Positions 9,308-18,477 of a stretch of 59,997 nucleotides of DNA are shown here, piece after piece. The DNA is from Streptomyces sp. UW30 (lineage in GTDB: Bacteria; Actinomycetota; Actinomycetes; Streptomycetales; Streptomycetaceae). The notes under the pieces were generated by a model, which was given only the letters and a program-made list of their open reading frames with translations, was not told where the DNA came from and ran no database searches. The first letter of the stretch is position 1; each line of letters opens with the position of its first letter. The stretch is taken from positions 66,948 to 126,944 of the forward strand of contig NZ_RDBN01000020.1 of NCBI RefSeq assembly GCF_008042075.1, in the 5' to 3' direction. The translations under genes and the position numbers were made by a program.

Positions 9308-10870
9308 TCACTCGTGCACAGGTGAGTCCAAAAGGCCCGTTTTCGCCGCCTGCAGGACGGGCTGATCCAGGTCGCCCAGCGCGAGATGGGCGAGGACGAC
9401 CTCGTACAGGCCGCTGCCGCCTGCGAGCAGTTGACGTTCGAGGACGGGTTCCGCGCTGCGGACGTGCTCGCGGACGGTCTGGGCGTGGACGCCGAGGGTC
9501 TGTGACGTCCGTTCGGCGTTGCCGCCCTCGGCGATCCAGGTCCGCAGGGTGCGGCGCAGATCCCGGGTGTCCTGGTCGAGGCGGGCGAGCAGGTCCTGCG
9601 CCCAGGTGCCCATGGCGGGCCCGGACAGCAGGTCCCACAGCGAGACGGCCCTTTCCGCGCTGCCGGTGTCGGCCGGTGTGTCCGGCCGGCTCACCTGGAT
9701 GTTGAGCGCGAGGTGGACCACGGCACGGGCGGTGAGGTCGGCGAAGTCCGTGCACAGCAGGGCTTCCACGCGTTCCATGCGGGCGCGGACGGTGTTGCGG
9801 CTGACGCCGAGGACCTTCGCCGCGCTCACGGCCGTGAACTCCAGGCCCAGCCGGGTGGTGGCGAGCAGTTCGGCGCGGGTGTGGTGGGGCAGGGTGTCGA
9901 GCGGGGCCAGCAGCCGGTCGGTCCACTCGCGCAGGGCCGCCGGGTCGATGAGGCGCTCGGGGTGGGTGCGTTCGGCGTAGACCGCGGCCTTGTCCGGGCG
10001 GAAGTGGGCGACGGCCAGGGCGCTGACGGCCTGTCCGTAGGCAGTGGCGGTGCGGGCCAGGCTCTGCCGGGCGCTGCCGCCGATGAAGGTGCGGGGGCGC
10101 CCGCCGATCAGCGACCGCAGTTCCCGGGCCTCCGACTCGCCGGGTGTCACGACGATCACGTGCTCGTCGACGGCCGGGCAGAGCACGACCAGCGCCCGCT
10201 CGCCCGTCGCGTCGATGCACTCCTCGGCGACCCGGTCGCGCTCCTCGACGGTGCCCTCGACGACGTGGACGCAGGCGGTGTCCGTGTCGAGCAGGCCGGG
10301 CCACAGTCCCGCGGCGACACGGCGCGCCGAGACGGTGTCCTCGACCATCAGCAGTTGCAGGATCGCCAGGCGCAGATCGGACGTGGCGCGTTCGAGCCGG
10401 AGTCCGGCCGTGGTCGTCTCGTCCGCCTTCAGCAGGAGTTCGATGACCTGGACGGTGTGGGTGACGATGTCGGAGGCGCGCCGGTCGAAGGGCGTCTCGC
10501 GCGACACGGCGAGGACGCCCGCCGTCGAGGGGTTCGGATACGTCACCCTGACCAGCCGCAGATGACGGCCCTGTCCCTCCCAGGCGGCGGAGGCGATACG
10601 GCCGGCGGCGACGGCCGCGACGAGGTCGTGGTCCAGGGCTAGCCGCGGGCCGGCGAACAGTCTGCCGGTGTCGTCCTGGAGCGAGGCGCTGCCCTGCACG
10701 GCGTCGGCGAGCCAGGTGACGACCCGGCGGACGTCCCGTCCGTTCGGCCGCAGATGCTCCAGCAACTCCTGCGCCCACGCCGAGCCGTCGGCGCCCCTCG
10801 CCCCCGTCTGACGGTCCCCGTCCTCTCTGCCAGCCACGTCGGCCTTCACCTCGTCCTGCACTTCATCCAC
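9308..10870 (-). CDS. PucR-family transcriptional regulator
   Basis: A 520-residue cytoplasmic regulator. The N-terminal half is a GAF-like or PucR sensory region with no enzyme motifs. A PucR-type helix-turn-helix follows (AAKVLGVSRNTVRARMERVE, residues about 355-375). A second, weaker HTH-like stretch, TSQTLGVHAQTVREHVRS, lies near residue 460, so the protein may carry two DNA-reading segments. I use the GTG at 10870; the ribosome site is weak and a start a few codons later is possible. The gene converges on the conservon operon. Targets and ligand are unknown. Confidence 0.82.
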   Translation of the reverse strand: MDEVQDEVKADVAGREDGDRQTGARGADGSAWAQELLEHLRPNGRDVRRVVTWLADAVQGSASLQDDTGRLFAGPRLALDHDLVAAVAAGRIASAAWEGQGRHLRLVRVTYPNPSTAGVLAVSRETPFDRRASDIVTHTVQVIELLLKADETTTAGLRLERATSDLRLAILQLLMVEDTVSARRVAAGLWPGLLDTDTACVHVVEGTVEERDRVAEECIDATGERALVVLCPAVDEHVIVVTPGESEARELRSLIGGRPRTFIGGSARQSLARTATAYGQAVSALAVAHFRPDKAAVYAERTHPERLIDPAALREWTDRLLAPLDTLPHHTRAELLATTRLGLEFTAVSAAKVLGVSRNTVRARMERVEALLCTDFADLTARAVVHLALNIQVSRPDTPADTGSAERAVSLWDLLSGPAMGTWAQDLLARLDQDTRDLRRTLRTWIAEGGNAERTSQTLGVHAQTVREHVRSAEPVLERQLLAGGSGLYEVVLAHLALGDLDQPVLQAAKTGLLDSPVHE

Positions 10871-11091
10871 GACGTACCGGTCGGGGACGTTACCTCACGT
10901 GTCTGGGAGCGGGGGGTGGCCGGACGTCGACTCGAGCGACCGGATGTCGCCGGCGTCGCCTCCGCCCCGGCGCATGACGGTGCCCGGACCGCAGTGCCGG
11001 ATTCCGTATTCCAGCGGATTACTTGCCGCTGCGGCCGCATGCCGCGGACGTGGCTGTCGCGGCCTGTGCGGCTGTGGGGGCGTACAGGGCA

Positions 11092-11103
11092 TAGGCTCGG
11101 CGA
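11092..11103 (+). promoter_or_regulatory. Leaderless promoter for the YciO/Sua5-like gene
   Basis: The -10 hexamer TAGGCT (11092-11097) is followed by six bases and then the ATG at 11104. This is the TAnnnT-N6-ATG spacing of leaderless actinobacterial transcripts, and there is no Shine-Dalgarno sequence. Confidence 0.5.
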
Positions 11104-11724
11104 ATGGCGAAGTACTTCGACGTGCACCCCGACAACCCTCAGCCGCGCACCATCGCGCAGGTCGCGGAGAGCATCCGCTCGGATGCGCTCATCGCGTATC
11201 CGACGGACTCCTGCTACGCGCTGGGCTGTCGGCTGGGCAGCCGTGACGGCATCGACCGGATCCGGGCCATTCGCCGCCTGGACGACCGGCACCACTTCAC
11301 CCTCGTCTGCCAGGACTTCGCGCAGCTCGGCCAGTTCGTGCGGATCGACAACGACGTGTTCCGCGCGATCAAGGCGTCGACGCCCGGCAGCTACACGTTC
11401 ATCCTGCCCGCGACGAGGGAGGTTCCGCGCATGCTCCAGCACCCGAAGAAGAAGACGGTGGGCGTGCGCATCCCCGACCACGTCGTGACGCAGGCGCTGC
11501 TCGCCGAGCTCGGTGAGCCGCTGCTGTCCAGCACGCTGCTGCTGCCCGACGAGGACGAGCCGATGACGCAGGGCTGGGAGATCAAGGACCGGCTCGATCA
11601 TGTGCTGGACGCGGTCGTCGACTCCGGGGACTGCGGCACCGAGCCGACGACCGTGATCGACTTCTCGGGCGGCGAGGCCGAGATCGTGCGGAAGGGTGCC
11701 GGAGACACGTCCCGGTTCGAGTAA
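11104..11724 (+). CDS. YciO/YrdC/Sua5-family protein (putative threonylcarbamoyl-AMP synthase-like)
   Basis: A 206-residue protein covering the whole YrdC/Sua5 fold. The first signature is DALIAYPTDSCYALGCRLG, followed by RIRAIRR, PGSYTFILPAT, KKKTVGVRIPDH and the LLSSTL segment. Sua5/TsaC enzymes make threonylcarbamoyl-AMP for the t6A37 modification of tRNA. The short length without a Sua5 C-terminal domain and the HPKKKTVGVRIPD motif fit the YciO branch, whose in vivo role is less clear. It is monocistronic, probably from a leaderless promoter. Confidence 0.87.
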   Translation: MAKYFDVHPDNPQPRTIAQVAESIRSDALIAYPTDSCYALGCRLGSRDGIDRIRAIRRLDDRHHFTLVCQDFAQLGQFVRIDNDVFRAIKASTPGSYTFILPATREVPRMLQHPKKKTVGVRIPDHVVTQALLAELGEPLLSSTLLLPDEDEPMTQGWEIKDRLDHVLDAVVDSGDCGTEPTTVIDFSGGEAEIVRKGAGDTSRFE

Positions 11725-11847
11725 AGGCGTCGCCAAGCCGGAGGGGGCGCCGCGGGGCAGATGGATGGCTGGTGAAACCATGTGCGCGGCCCGGCTCCAC
11801 CGGGTCGGCGACCCGTTCGCCGTGGACTGCGCAGAGAGGCAACCCCC

Positions 11848-12603
11848 ATGACCTCCGTACAGGGAACCGCCGTTGACATCCCCACCGGGGACGGCACCGC
11901 CGACGCCTATCTGGCCCATCCCGCCGACGGCGGGCCCCGTCCGGCGGTCCTGCTCTACATGGACGCCTTCGGTCTGCGGCCCCGGCTGGAGGAGATGGCG
12001 GACAGGCTCGCCGAGGCCGGGTACACGGTGCTGGTGCCCAACGTGTTCTACCGGGCCGGGCGTGCTCCGGTCTTCGACCTGCCCGAGTTCATCGATCCGG
12101 CGGCGCGGCCGGAGATCTTCCAGAGCATCGTGCCGGTCATGCAGCAGCTGACGCCCGAGGCGGCGATGCGGGACGCCGGTGCGTATTTGCGCTGGCTGGC
12201 CGACTGCCCGGTGGCGGCCGACGGCCCGGTCGCGCTGACCGGTTACTGCATGGGCGCGCGGCTGTCCCTGCTCACCGCCGGCACGTATCCGGAGCGGGTC
12301 GCCGCGGCGGCGGGCTTCCACGGCGGGCGGCTGGCGACCGAGGCGCCGGACAGCCCGCACCTGGTGGCCGAACACATCACCGCCGAGCTGTACTTCGGGC
12401 ACGCCGACCAGGACCCGTCCCTGCCCACCGAGCAGATCGAGCGCCTCGAGAACGCGCTGACCGAGGCCGGCGTACGGCACCGCTGCGAGGTCTATCCGGG
12501 TGCCGGGCACGGATACACGCAGGCCGACACCTCCGCCTACGACCGTGAGGCGGACGAACGGCACTGGGCGGCGCTTCTGGATCTGCTGAAGCGGACGTTC
12601 TGA
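11848..12603 (+). CDS. Dienelactone hydrolase family protein
   Basis: A 251-residue alpha/beta hydrolase of the dienelactone hydrolase type. The nucleophile is Cys134 in TGYCMGARL, the acid is in FGHADQDPS and the histidine in GAGHGYT, giving the Cys-Asp-His triad of the family. No signal peptide is present, so it is probably cytoplasmic. I chose the ATG at 11848 over an upstream in-frame start because GAGAGG lies just before it and the family N terminus aligns there. Dienelactone hydrolases act in ring-cleavage catabolism, but many actinobacterial copies have no assigned substrate and no catabolic genes are next to this one. Confidence 0.9.
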   Translation: MTSVQGTAVDIPTGDGTADAYLAHPADGGPRPAVLLYMDAFGLRPRLEEMADRLAEAGYTVLVPNVFYRAGRAPVFDLPEFIDPAARPEIFQSIVPVMQQLTPEAAMRDAGAYLRWLADCPVAADGPVALTGYCMGARLSLLTAGTYPERVAAAAGFHGGRLATEAPDSPHLVAEHITAELYFGHADQDPSLPTEQIERLENALTEAGVRHRCEVYPGAGHGYTQADTSAYDREADERHWAALLDLLKRTF

Positions 12604-12771
12604 GACGGTCGCCGCCCCTGACGGTGCCGCGCTGATTCTCCTCGCCGCTCGGACGGGCGCACTCGCGCAAGGCGCGCGGGCCGCATGGCCATCGCGACGA
12701 GTTCTCCCGGCCGGCGACCCGCCACCGGTTGCGCCGGTAGTCCTCCGGCGTGGTCGGCGTCGGGTAGCGCC

Positions 12772-12798
12772 TGTCACGTTCGCGGGTTCGGCGGTGTC
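12772..12798 (+). promoter_or_regulatory. ECF41-type promoter upstream of the CMD-sigma operon
   Basis: TGTCACG (12772-12778), a 16-base spacer and TGTC (12795-12798) closely match the ECF41 promoter consensus TGTCACA-N16-CGTC as I remember it. It sits 38 bases before the start of the carboxymuconolactone decarboxylase gene that precedes the ECF41 sigma gene. It should therefore be the autoregulated promoter of this pair. Confidence 0.65.
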
Positions 12799-12835
12799 TT
12801 CATGCCGGAACCGGCCGACGTACGAGGAGGACACC

Positions 12836-13429
12836 ATGGCGCTTCGCCTTCCGAAGGCAGAGCTTCCGCTCGAACTCAAGGAGAGCATGATCAAACAGCT
12901 CGGGGCCGTGCCCGAGAACGTCGAGGTGAACTGGCACAGCCCCGAAGTCTCCCGGGACAACCTGGAGTTCGGCGCCAAGGTCGGCGCGTGGGACGCGGCG
13001 GACGCGAGTCTGAAGTCGTTCGCGCACATGGCCGTCGCGGCGCAGGTCGGGTGCAGCTGGTGCCTCGACGTCGGCTACTACCAGGCGCACAACCAGAACC
13101 TGGACCTCGTCAAGGCGAGCCAGGTGCCGCGCTGGCGGGAGTCGGATGTGTTCACGCCGCTGGAGCGGGACGTGCTGGAGTACGCCGAGGCCGTGACGAA
13201 CACGCCGCCGACCGTCACCGACGAGCTGTACGCGGGTCTGCTGGAGCGGCTGGGCCCGGCCGCGATGGTCGAGCTCACCGCGTTCATCGCCTTCGTCAAC
13301 CTGGCGACCAGGGCCAACGTGGCGAACGGGGTCAAGTCGCAGGGTTTCTCGGACGCCTGTGAGATCCCGCCGGCGACCCGTGCGCAGACGGGCGGCGCGC
13401 AGGAACCGCGTCCGGCGTCCGCGTCATGA
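12836..13429 (+). CDS. Carboxymuconolactone decarboxylase/AhpD-like protein, partner of ECF41 sigma
   Basis: A 197-residue alpha-helical protein of the CMD/AhpD superfamily. The redox or proton-relay motif is QVGCSWCLDVGYYQAH, with Cys73 and Cys76 in CxxC spacing and a downstream histidine, as in AhpD-like peroxidases. GAGGAGG at 12824-12830 fixes the start at 12836. The gene overlaps the sigma gene that follows (ATGA) and lies behind an ECF41-type promoter. ECF41 factors are characteristically linked to one COE gene (CMD, oxidoreductase or epimerase), so this is very probably the target and partner of the sigma factor. The physiological substrate is unknown. Confidence 0.9.
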   Translation: MALRLPKAELPLELKESMIKQLGAVPENVEVNWHSPEVSRDNLEFGAKVGAWDAADASLKSFAHMAVAAQVGCSWCLDVGYYQAHNQNLDLVKASQVPRWRESDVFTPLERDVLEYAEAVTNTPPTVTDELYAGLLERLGPAAMVELTAFIAFVNLATRANVANGVKSQGFSDACEIPPATRAQTGGAQEPRPASAS

Positions 13430-14286
13430 CCGAGGATCCCTTCGTCGCCCACCGCAGCCTGCTGTTCACGGTCGCCTACGAGATGCTCGGCTCGGCCGCC
13501 GACGCGGAGGACGTGCTCCAGGAGTCCTGGCTGCGGTGGGCCGAGGTGGACCACGCACAGGTGCGTGACCCGCGCGCGTATCTCGTCCGTGCCGTCACCC
13601 GGCAGGCGCTCAACCGTCTGCGGTCGCTGGCGCGCAGGCGCGAGGACTACGTCGGCGAGTGGCTGCCGGAGCCGCTGCTGACCAGCCCCGATGTCGCCGA
13701 GGACATCGAGCTCGCGGAGAGCGTCTCGATCGCGATGCTGACCGTGCTGGAGACGCTCGCACCCGTGGAGCGGGCGGTGTTCGTGCTCCGCGAGGTCTTC
13801 GACATGCCGTACGGCGAGATCGCCGAGGCCGTCGGCAAGTCCGGGCCGGCGGTGCGGCAGATCGCTCGCAGGGCCCGCGAGCATGTGGCGGCCCGGCGGC
13901 CCCGGATGCAGGTGAGCCGGTCGGAGCAGCAGGCCGTGGTGGACCGGTTCCTGGCGGCCCTGCGCACCGGGCGGTTGCAGGACCTGATGGAGGTCATGGC
14001 GCCGGACGTCGTCCTCATCGCCGACGGCGGTGGGCAGGCGGCCGCCGCTCTGGTCCCGGTCCACGGTGCCGAGGTCGTGGCGGCGCTCCTCACGCGCGCG
14101 GACCGCTCCGCGTTCGAGACGACGGCCGTATGGCTCAACGGCGCGCCGGGAGCCCGGATCGAAACCGACGGACGGCCGGCGGCGGTGAGCCTGGTGGTGG
14201 TGGACGGCCTGATCACCCGTATCTACGCCACGGCCAACCCGCGGAAGCTGACCCGGCTGGACAAGTTGGTCGACCTGGCCAGGTGA
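13426..14286 (+). CDS. ECF41 family (SigJ-like) RNA polymerase sigma factor
   Basis: A 286-residue sigma factor with region 2 (residues 1-75), a linker with WLPEPL, region 4 (about 105-160) and a C-terminal SnoaL-like domain. The ECF41 hallmarks are all present: YVGEWLPEPL in the linker, DGGGQ in the SnoaL-like domain and NPRKL near the end. In this group the extra domain replaces an anti-sigma factor and tunes activity from within the same protein. The gene is coupled to the CMD gene by a 4-base overlap, and the promoter upstream of the pair matches the ECF41 consensus, implying autoregulation. The inducing signal is unknown. Confidence 0.93.
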   Translation: MTEDPFVAHRSLLFTVAYEMLGSAADAEDVLQESWLRWAEVDHAQVRDPRAYLVRAVTRQALNRLRSLARRREDYVGEWLPEPLLTSPDVAEDIELAESVSIAMLTVLETLAPVERAVFVLREVFDMPYGEIAEAVGKSGPAVRQIARRAREHVAARRPRMQVSRSEQQAVVDRFLAALRTGRLQDLMEVMAPDVVLIADGGGQAAAALVPVHGAEVVAALLTRADRSAFETTAVWLNGAPGARIETDGRPAAVSLVVVDGLITRIYATANPRKLTRLDKLVDLAR

Positions 14287-14392
14287 TCCGCGCGCAGGGC
14301 CCGGCCCTCGACATGCAGTGGCCGAGCCTGCGCGGCGGGCGCAAGCTGGGGGCGTGCCCGCCGACCGCACGAGACCTGTGGGGAGAACCCGG

Positions 14393-15193
14393 ATGACTTC
14401 GATGGCGGACCTGCCCGACGTGGTGTCGCGCGAGGAGTGGCTCGCCGCCCGCAAGGAGCTGTTGGCCCGGGAGAAGGAGGTCACGCGGGCGCGCGACCGG
14501 GTCAACGCCGAGCGGCGGCGGCTGCCGATGGTCCGCGTCGACAAGCCGTACGTCTTCGAAGGGCCGAACGGGCGGGTCGGCCTGCTCGACCTGTTCGAGG
14601 GTCGGCCTCAGCTGGTCATGCACCACTTCATGTGGATCTACGACATCGACGCCGACGGCACCGAACACCCCCGCGACACGGGCTGCTCCAGCTGTTCCTC
14701 GGCGGCCGACCAGATCCCCGCCAGGCTACGGCAGCTGAACGTCCGCAACACGGCCCTGGCGGCGGTGACCCGGGCGCCGTACGCGAAGCTCGCCGCGTAC
14801 CGGGAGCGGATGGGGTGGTCGTTCCCCTGGTACTCCTCGGCGGGCAGCGACTTCAACTACGACTTCCACGCCACCGTCGACGAACGGGTCGCACCGGTGC
14901 AGATCTATCACCGCACTGGGGCCGAACTCGCCGCGGCGGGACAGCCGTGGACGGAGAGGATGCGCGGCGACTATCCGGGGATCAGCGCCTTCCTGCGCGT
15001 CGGCGACGAGGTCTTCCACACCTACTCCACGTTCGGCCGTGGCATCGAGGAGTTCCACAACGGCTACCCGTACCTCGACCTCACCGCGCTCGGCCGCCAG
15101 GAGGCGTGGGAGGAACCGAAGGACCGCGCGCAGCCGCTGGGCCTGCAGGTCGGCGGGCCCGCCATGCGGCTGCCCGACGAGTACGACGTCTGA
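14393..15193 (+). CDS. DUF899 thioredoxin-like protein
   Basis: A 266-residue DUF899 protein with the family's thioredoxin-like fold. Recognisable parts are the N-terminal EEWLAARKELLAREKE helix, the HHFMWIYD strand, the GCSSCSSAADQI motif (a CxxC-like pair) and the late FHTYSTFGRGIEEF stretch. The function of the family is not established. The start at 14393 is preceded by GGGGAGA. It follows the ECF41 operon by about 105 bases and runs straight into the MFS gene two bases after its stop, so it may be co-transcribed with both. Confidence 0.86.
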   Translation: MTSMADLPDVVSREEWLAARKELLAREKEVTRARDRVNAERRRLPMVRVDKPYVFEGPNGRVGLLDLFEGRPQLVMHHFMWIYDIDADGTEHPRDTGCSSCSSAADQIPARLRQLNVRNTALAAVTRAPYAKLAAYRERMGWSFPWYSSAGSDFNYDFHATVDERVAPVQIYHRTGAELAAAGQPWTERMRGDYPGISAFLRVGDEVFHTYSTFGRGIEEFHNGYPYLDLTALGRQEAWEEPKDRAQPLGLQVGGPAMRLPDEYDV

Positions 15194-15195
15194 CG

Positions 15196-16416
15196 ATGCC
15201 GGTCCAGGACGGCGTCCGGGAGGCGGTCCTCGCTGATCGGAGAGGGTGGCGGGCGTGTCTGCTCGCCGGGGCGGTGTTCGCGGTGGGCATGGCCGGGACC
15301 ACGCTGCCGACTCCCCTCTACGGCCACTACCAGGACAAGTTCGGCTTCTCCGAGCTGACCGTCACCATCGTGTACGCCGTGTATGCCTTCGCGGTCATCG
15401 GTGTACTGCTGCTCGCGGGCAACGCCTCGGACACGGTGGGCAGGCGTCCGGTGATCCTCGCGGCCCTGGGCTGCGCGGCCGCGAGTGCCGTCTGCTTCCT
15501 GCTGGCCACCGCGCTGGGCTGGCTGTACGTGGGCCGGCTGCTGTCGGGTCTGTCGGCCGGTCTGCTCACCGGGGCCGCCACGGCATACGTCATGGAACTG
15601 GCCCCTCGCGACGGCGCCGAACGCGCCACGCTGGTCGCGACGGCCGCCAACATGGGCGGGCTGGGCTGCGGTCCGCTGCTGGCCGGGGTGCTGGCGCAGT
15701 ACGCTCCCTGGCCGCTGTATCTGCCGTTCGCCGTGCACCTCGCCCTGGTGGCCTGCTCGGCGGCGGTCGTGCTGTGGCTGCCGGAGACCGTCCGGGAGCG
15801 GCGGTCGCTCGCTGCCGTACGGCCGCAGAAGCCGAGTCTGCCTCCGCAGGTGCGGCCGGTGTTCGGCCCGGCGGCGACCGCCTCGTTCGTGGGTTTCGCG
15901 CTGTTCGGCGTGTTCACCTCGGTCAGTCCCGCCTTCCTCGCGGAGTCCCTGGACGAGCGCAACCACGCCGTGAGCGGGCTCGTCGTGGCGATGGCCTTCT
16001 TCGCCTCGACCGTCGGGCAACTGGCCGTGGGCCGGGTGGGCGTGAGCCGGTCGTTGCCGCTGGGCTGCGCGCTGCTGCTCGTCGGGCTGGCGTTGCTCGC
16101 GGGAGCGCTGTGGTGGGACCTGCTGGCGCTGGTGGTGGCGAGCGCGGTCGTCGGCGGCGTCGGCCAGGGGCTGGCGTTCCGGGCGGCCCTGTCGGCGGTG
16201 GCCGAGGCCTCCCCGCCGGACCGGCGCGCGGCCGTCATCTCGACGCTGTTCGTGGTGGCGTACGGCGGCATCTCGCTTCCGGTCATCGGCGTGGGGGTGC
16301 TGACCGGCCCGATGGGTCTGGAGGGGGCGGGTCTGGTGTTCATCGCCTGCATGACGGTCCTGGTCACGTCGGCCGCCGTCTATCTGGTGAGGCGGCCGGT
16401 GGCGGCGGGGACGTGA
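15196..16416 (+). CDS. MFS transporter
   Basis: A 406-residue membrane protein with about twelve hydrophobic segments. It has an MFS motif A-like loop, GNASDTVGRRPVI, after TM2 and the RLLSGLSAGLLTGAATAY segment in TM4, which resembles drug-export branches. It starts two bases after the DUF899 stop, so the two genes are probably one operon. The substrate cannot be read from the sequence. It converges on the alpha/beta hydrolase gene with only 12 bases between the stop codons. Confidence 0.88.
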   Translation: MPVQDGVREAVLADRRGWRACLLAGAVFAVGMAGTTLPTPLYGHYQDKFGFSELTVTIVYAVYAFAVIGVLLLAGNASDTVGRRPVILAALGCAAASAVCFLLATALGWLYVGRLLSGLSAGLLTGAATAYVMELAPRDGAERATLVATAANMGGLGCGPLLAGVLAQYAPWPLYLPFAVHLALVACSAAVVLWLPETVRERRSLAAVRPQKPSLPPQVRPVFGPAATASFVGFALFGVFTSVSPAFLAESLDERNHAVSGLVVAMAFFASTVGQLAVGRVGVSRSLPLGCALLLVGLALLAGALWWDLLALVVASAVVGGVGQGLAFRAALSAVAEASPPDRRAAVISTLFVVAYGGISLPVIGVGVLTGPMGLEGAGLVFIACMTVLVTSAAVYLVRRPVAAGT

Positions 16417-16428
16417 GCGTGTCGCCGG

Positions 16429-17427
16429 CTAGGCGATCCCCGGCAGGGAGTCGAGCCATTCGGTCAGGAGTCGGTTGGTCTCCTGCGGGCGTTCCTGCTG
16501 GATCCAGTGGCCGCAGCCGTCGAGGACGTGGGAGGAACTCAGGCCGGGCAGGGTGGTGGGGTAGGCCGCGATCGCGTCGGCGAGCCAGGTGGTGGAGGGG
16601 TCCAGCGCACCGCCCAGGAACAGCGAGGGCTGGGTGAGGGCGGCGCCGTGGTGGTCGGCGAGGTCCGACCAGTCCCGGTCCATGTTCCGGTAGCGGTTGA
16701 GGGCTCCGGTCAGGCCGGTGCGTTCGAACTCCCCCGCGTAGACGTCCAGGTCGGTCTCGGCGAGCCAGGCGGGCAGAGCGCCGGCGGGGAAGCGGTCGCG
16801 CAGGGCGCCGCCGGGGGTGACGAAGTGCGGGTCGGGAGCGCCGGGGCCCGGCATGGTGTCGGCGGACAGGGCGGCGTAGAACCCGGCGAGCCAGCCACGG
16901 ACGTCGGGCTCGATCTCGGCCTCGGCACGGCCGGGCTGCTGGAAGTAGGAGACGTAGAACTCCTGCGGGCCGCTCATCGCCGCGAACACCTCACTCGGCT
17001 TCGGGCCGCCGGGCGGGGTGTAGGGCACGCTCAGCAGCCCGACCGCGCGGAACACGTCGGGGCGCAGCAACGCGGAGGTGGCGGCGATGCCCGCGCCCCA
17101 GTCGTGCCCCACGATCACCGCGGACCGCTCACCGAGGGCGTCCACGACGGCGGCGTTGTCCTCGACGAGCGCCGTCATCCGGTACGAGTCCGCCGCATCG
17201 GGCCTGGAGGAGCGGCCGTAGCCGCGCACGTCGACGGCGACCGCGCGGTATCCGGCTGCGGCCAGCGCGGGCAGTTGGTGGCGCCAGGAGTACCAGCACT
17301 CCGGGAAGCCGTGCACTAGCAGGACCAGCGGTCCTGTCCCCTGTTCCACGAGGTGGAGCCGGCCGGCGGGGGCGGGGACGAGGCGGTGGGTGACGTCCGT
17401 CGACGTCGCGTGGGCGGGGTGCGGCAT
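16429..17427 (-). CDS. Alpha/beta hydrolase, epoxide hydrolase-like
   Basis: A 332-residue enzyme with epoxide-hydrolase features: HGFPECWYSW (oxyanion loop), nucleophile Asp in GHDWGAG, GYGRSS after strand 4 and the catalytic histidine in DGCGHW. A cap domain with aromatic residues follows the core's first half. The in-frame start at 17427 is chosen because GGAGGAAAC precedes it; an upstream ATG at 17448 lacks a ribosome site. It is probably monocistronic. The substrate is unknown and could be an epoxide or an ester. Confidence 0.87.
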   Translation of the reverse strand: MPHPAHATSTDVTHRLVPAPAGRLHLVEQGTGPLVLLVHGFPECWYSWRHQLPALAAAGYRAVAVDVRGYGRSSRPDAADSYRMTALVEDNAAVVDALGERSAVIVGHDWGAGIAATSALLRPDVFRAVGLLSVPYTPPGGPKPSEVFAAMSGPQEFYVSYFQQPGRAEAEIEPDVRGWLAGFYAALSADTMPGPGAPDPHFVTPGGALRDRFPAGALPAWLAETDLDVYAGEFERTGLTGALNRYRNMDRDWSDLADHHGAALTQPSLFLGGALDPSTTWLADAIAAYPTTLPGLSSSHVLDGCGHWIQQERPQETNRLLTEWLDSLPGIA

Positions 17428-17580
17428 GTTTCCTCCGGAACTGAGCATGGACTGCGCGCGGTCCCGCCATCCTGCGGTGGTCGCGAGAGGCGTCGCGACC
17501 GTCGTTGCCGGTTCGGCAAATTCGACGACAGCAGGCGGACGGGCTTTCTCCCACCTCGCCGAGGATCGAATGCGCGCTGT

Positions 17581-18477
17581 TCACGCCGCCGCTTCGGCGC
17601 GCGCCGACAGTGCACGCCGCAGGCACTCGGCGAGGCGAGCCGCGATCGTGCCGTCAGGGTCGAGACGAGGATTGAAGATCGTGACGTCGAGTCCCACGGC
17701 AGCGGGGTCGCCCAGTGCCGTGCTCAGCACGCTCTCCAGTTCCGCCCAGGTCAGCCCGCCCGGCTGCCGGTAGTCGACGGCGGGCATGATCGCGTCGTCC
17801 AGGACGTCGACGTCGAGGTGCACCCAGAACCCGGTGCTCGTGCCGGCGGTGAGCCGGTCGACGGCCCGGCGCGCCGCGGTGGCCGCACCGGACGCGCGCA
17901 CGCCGTCCAGGTCGACGGCGTGCAGCTCGGCCGGCAGCGGTTGCATCCCGGCCTGGGCGGATTCCTCCGTGTCGCGGAAGCCGAAGGCCACGACGTCCTA
18001 GTCCCGCAGCAGCGGCCCGCGCCCCTCGGGATCGGTCAGCAGGCCGGGTCCGCGCCCCGTGGCCAGGGCGAGTTCCATCGAGGCCGCCTCGCCGTTGGGC
18101 TCCGCCGAGGGCTGGTAGAAGTCGGTGTGGCCGTCGAGGAACAGCAGTCCGGGTCGTCCGCGCCGGCGCAGGGCGAGGAGGTTGCCGAGCAGGACGGTGC
18201 AGTCTCCGCCGAGGACGACCGGGAAGCGGCCGTCGTCGAGGACGTCGCCGACGGCGTCGGCCAGCCGGACGGAGTACTCGGCGATGCCGTGGGGGTTGAG
18301 GACCCCGGTGTCGGAGTCGCGCGTCGGGTCGTACGCCGGTGGCTCGATCCGGCCGGTCCGTACCGCGTGGAGACCCGTGAGCAGTCCGGCGTCCAGCAGA
18401 GCCGCCGGCAGGTCCTGGACGCCGGAGGGACGCAGGCCCAGCACGGACGGTGCCTCGATGATCGCGAGTTCCTGCAT
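17581..18477 (-). pseudogene. Arginase/agmatinase-family gene interrupted by an in-frame TAG
   Basis: The frame from the ATG at 18477 reads an arginase-family protein with LGGDCTVLLGN, FLDGHTDFYQP and LLRD. It then meets a TAG at 17998-18000 and continues in the same frame as DVVAFGFRD and HLDVDVLDDAIMPAVD to a stop at 17581. Both halves belong to one ureohydrolase fold, with metal-ligand motifs on each side of the stop. No frameshift is needed: a single base change (for example CAG or GAG to TAG) explains it. The gene is therefore either a recent pseudogene or a sequencing error. GGDCT in place of GGDHS occurs in some actinobacterial members of the family, from memory. The likely native length is about 298 residues. 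Confidence 0.82.

Noticed and set aside
11725..11847. Riboswitch before the dienelactone hydrolase gene
   Set aside because: A GGTGAAACC tetraloop-like piece and a small CCCGG hairpin are present, but the conserved core of no riboswitch class I know can be assembled.
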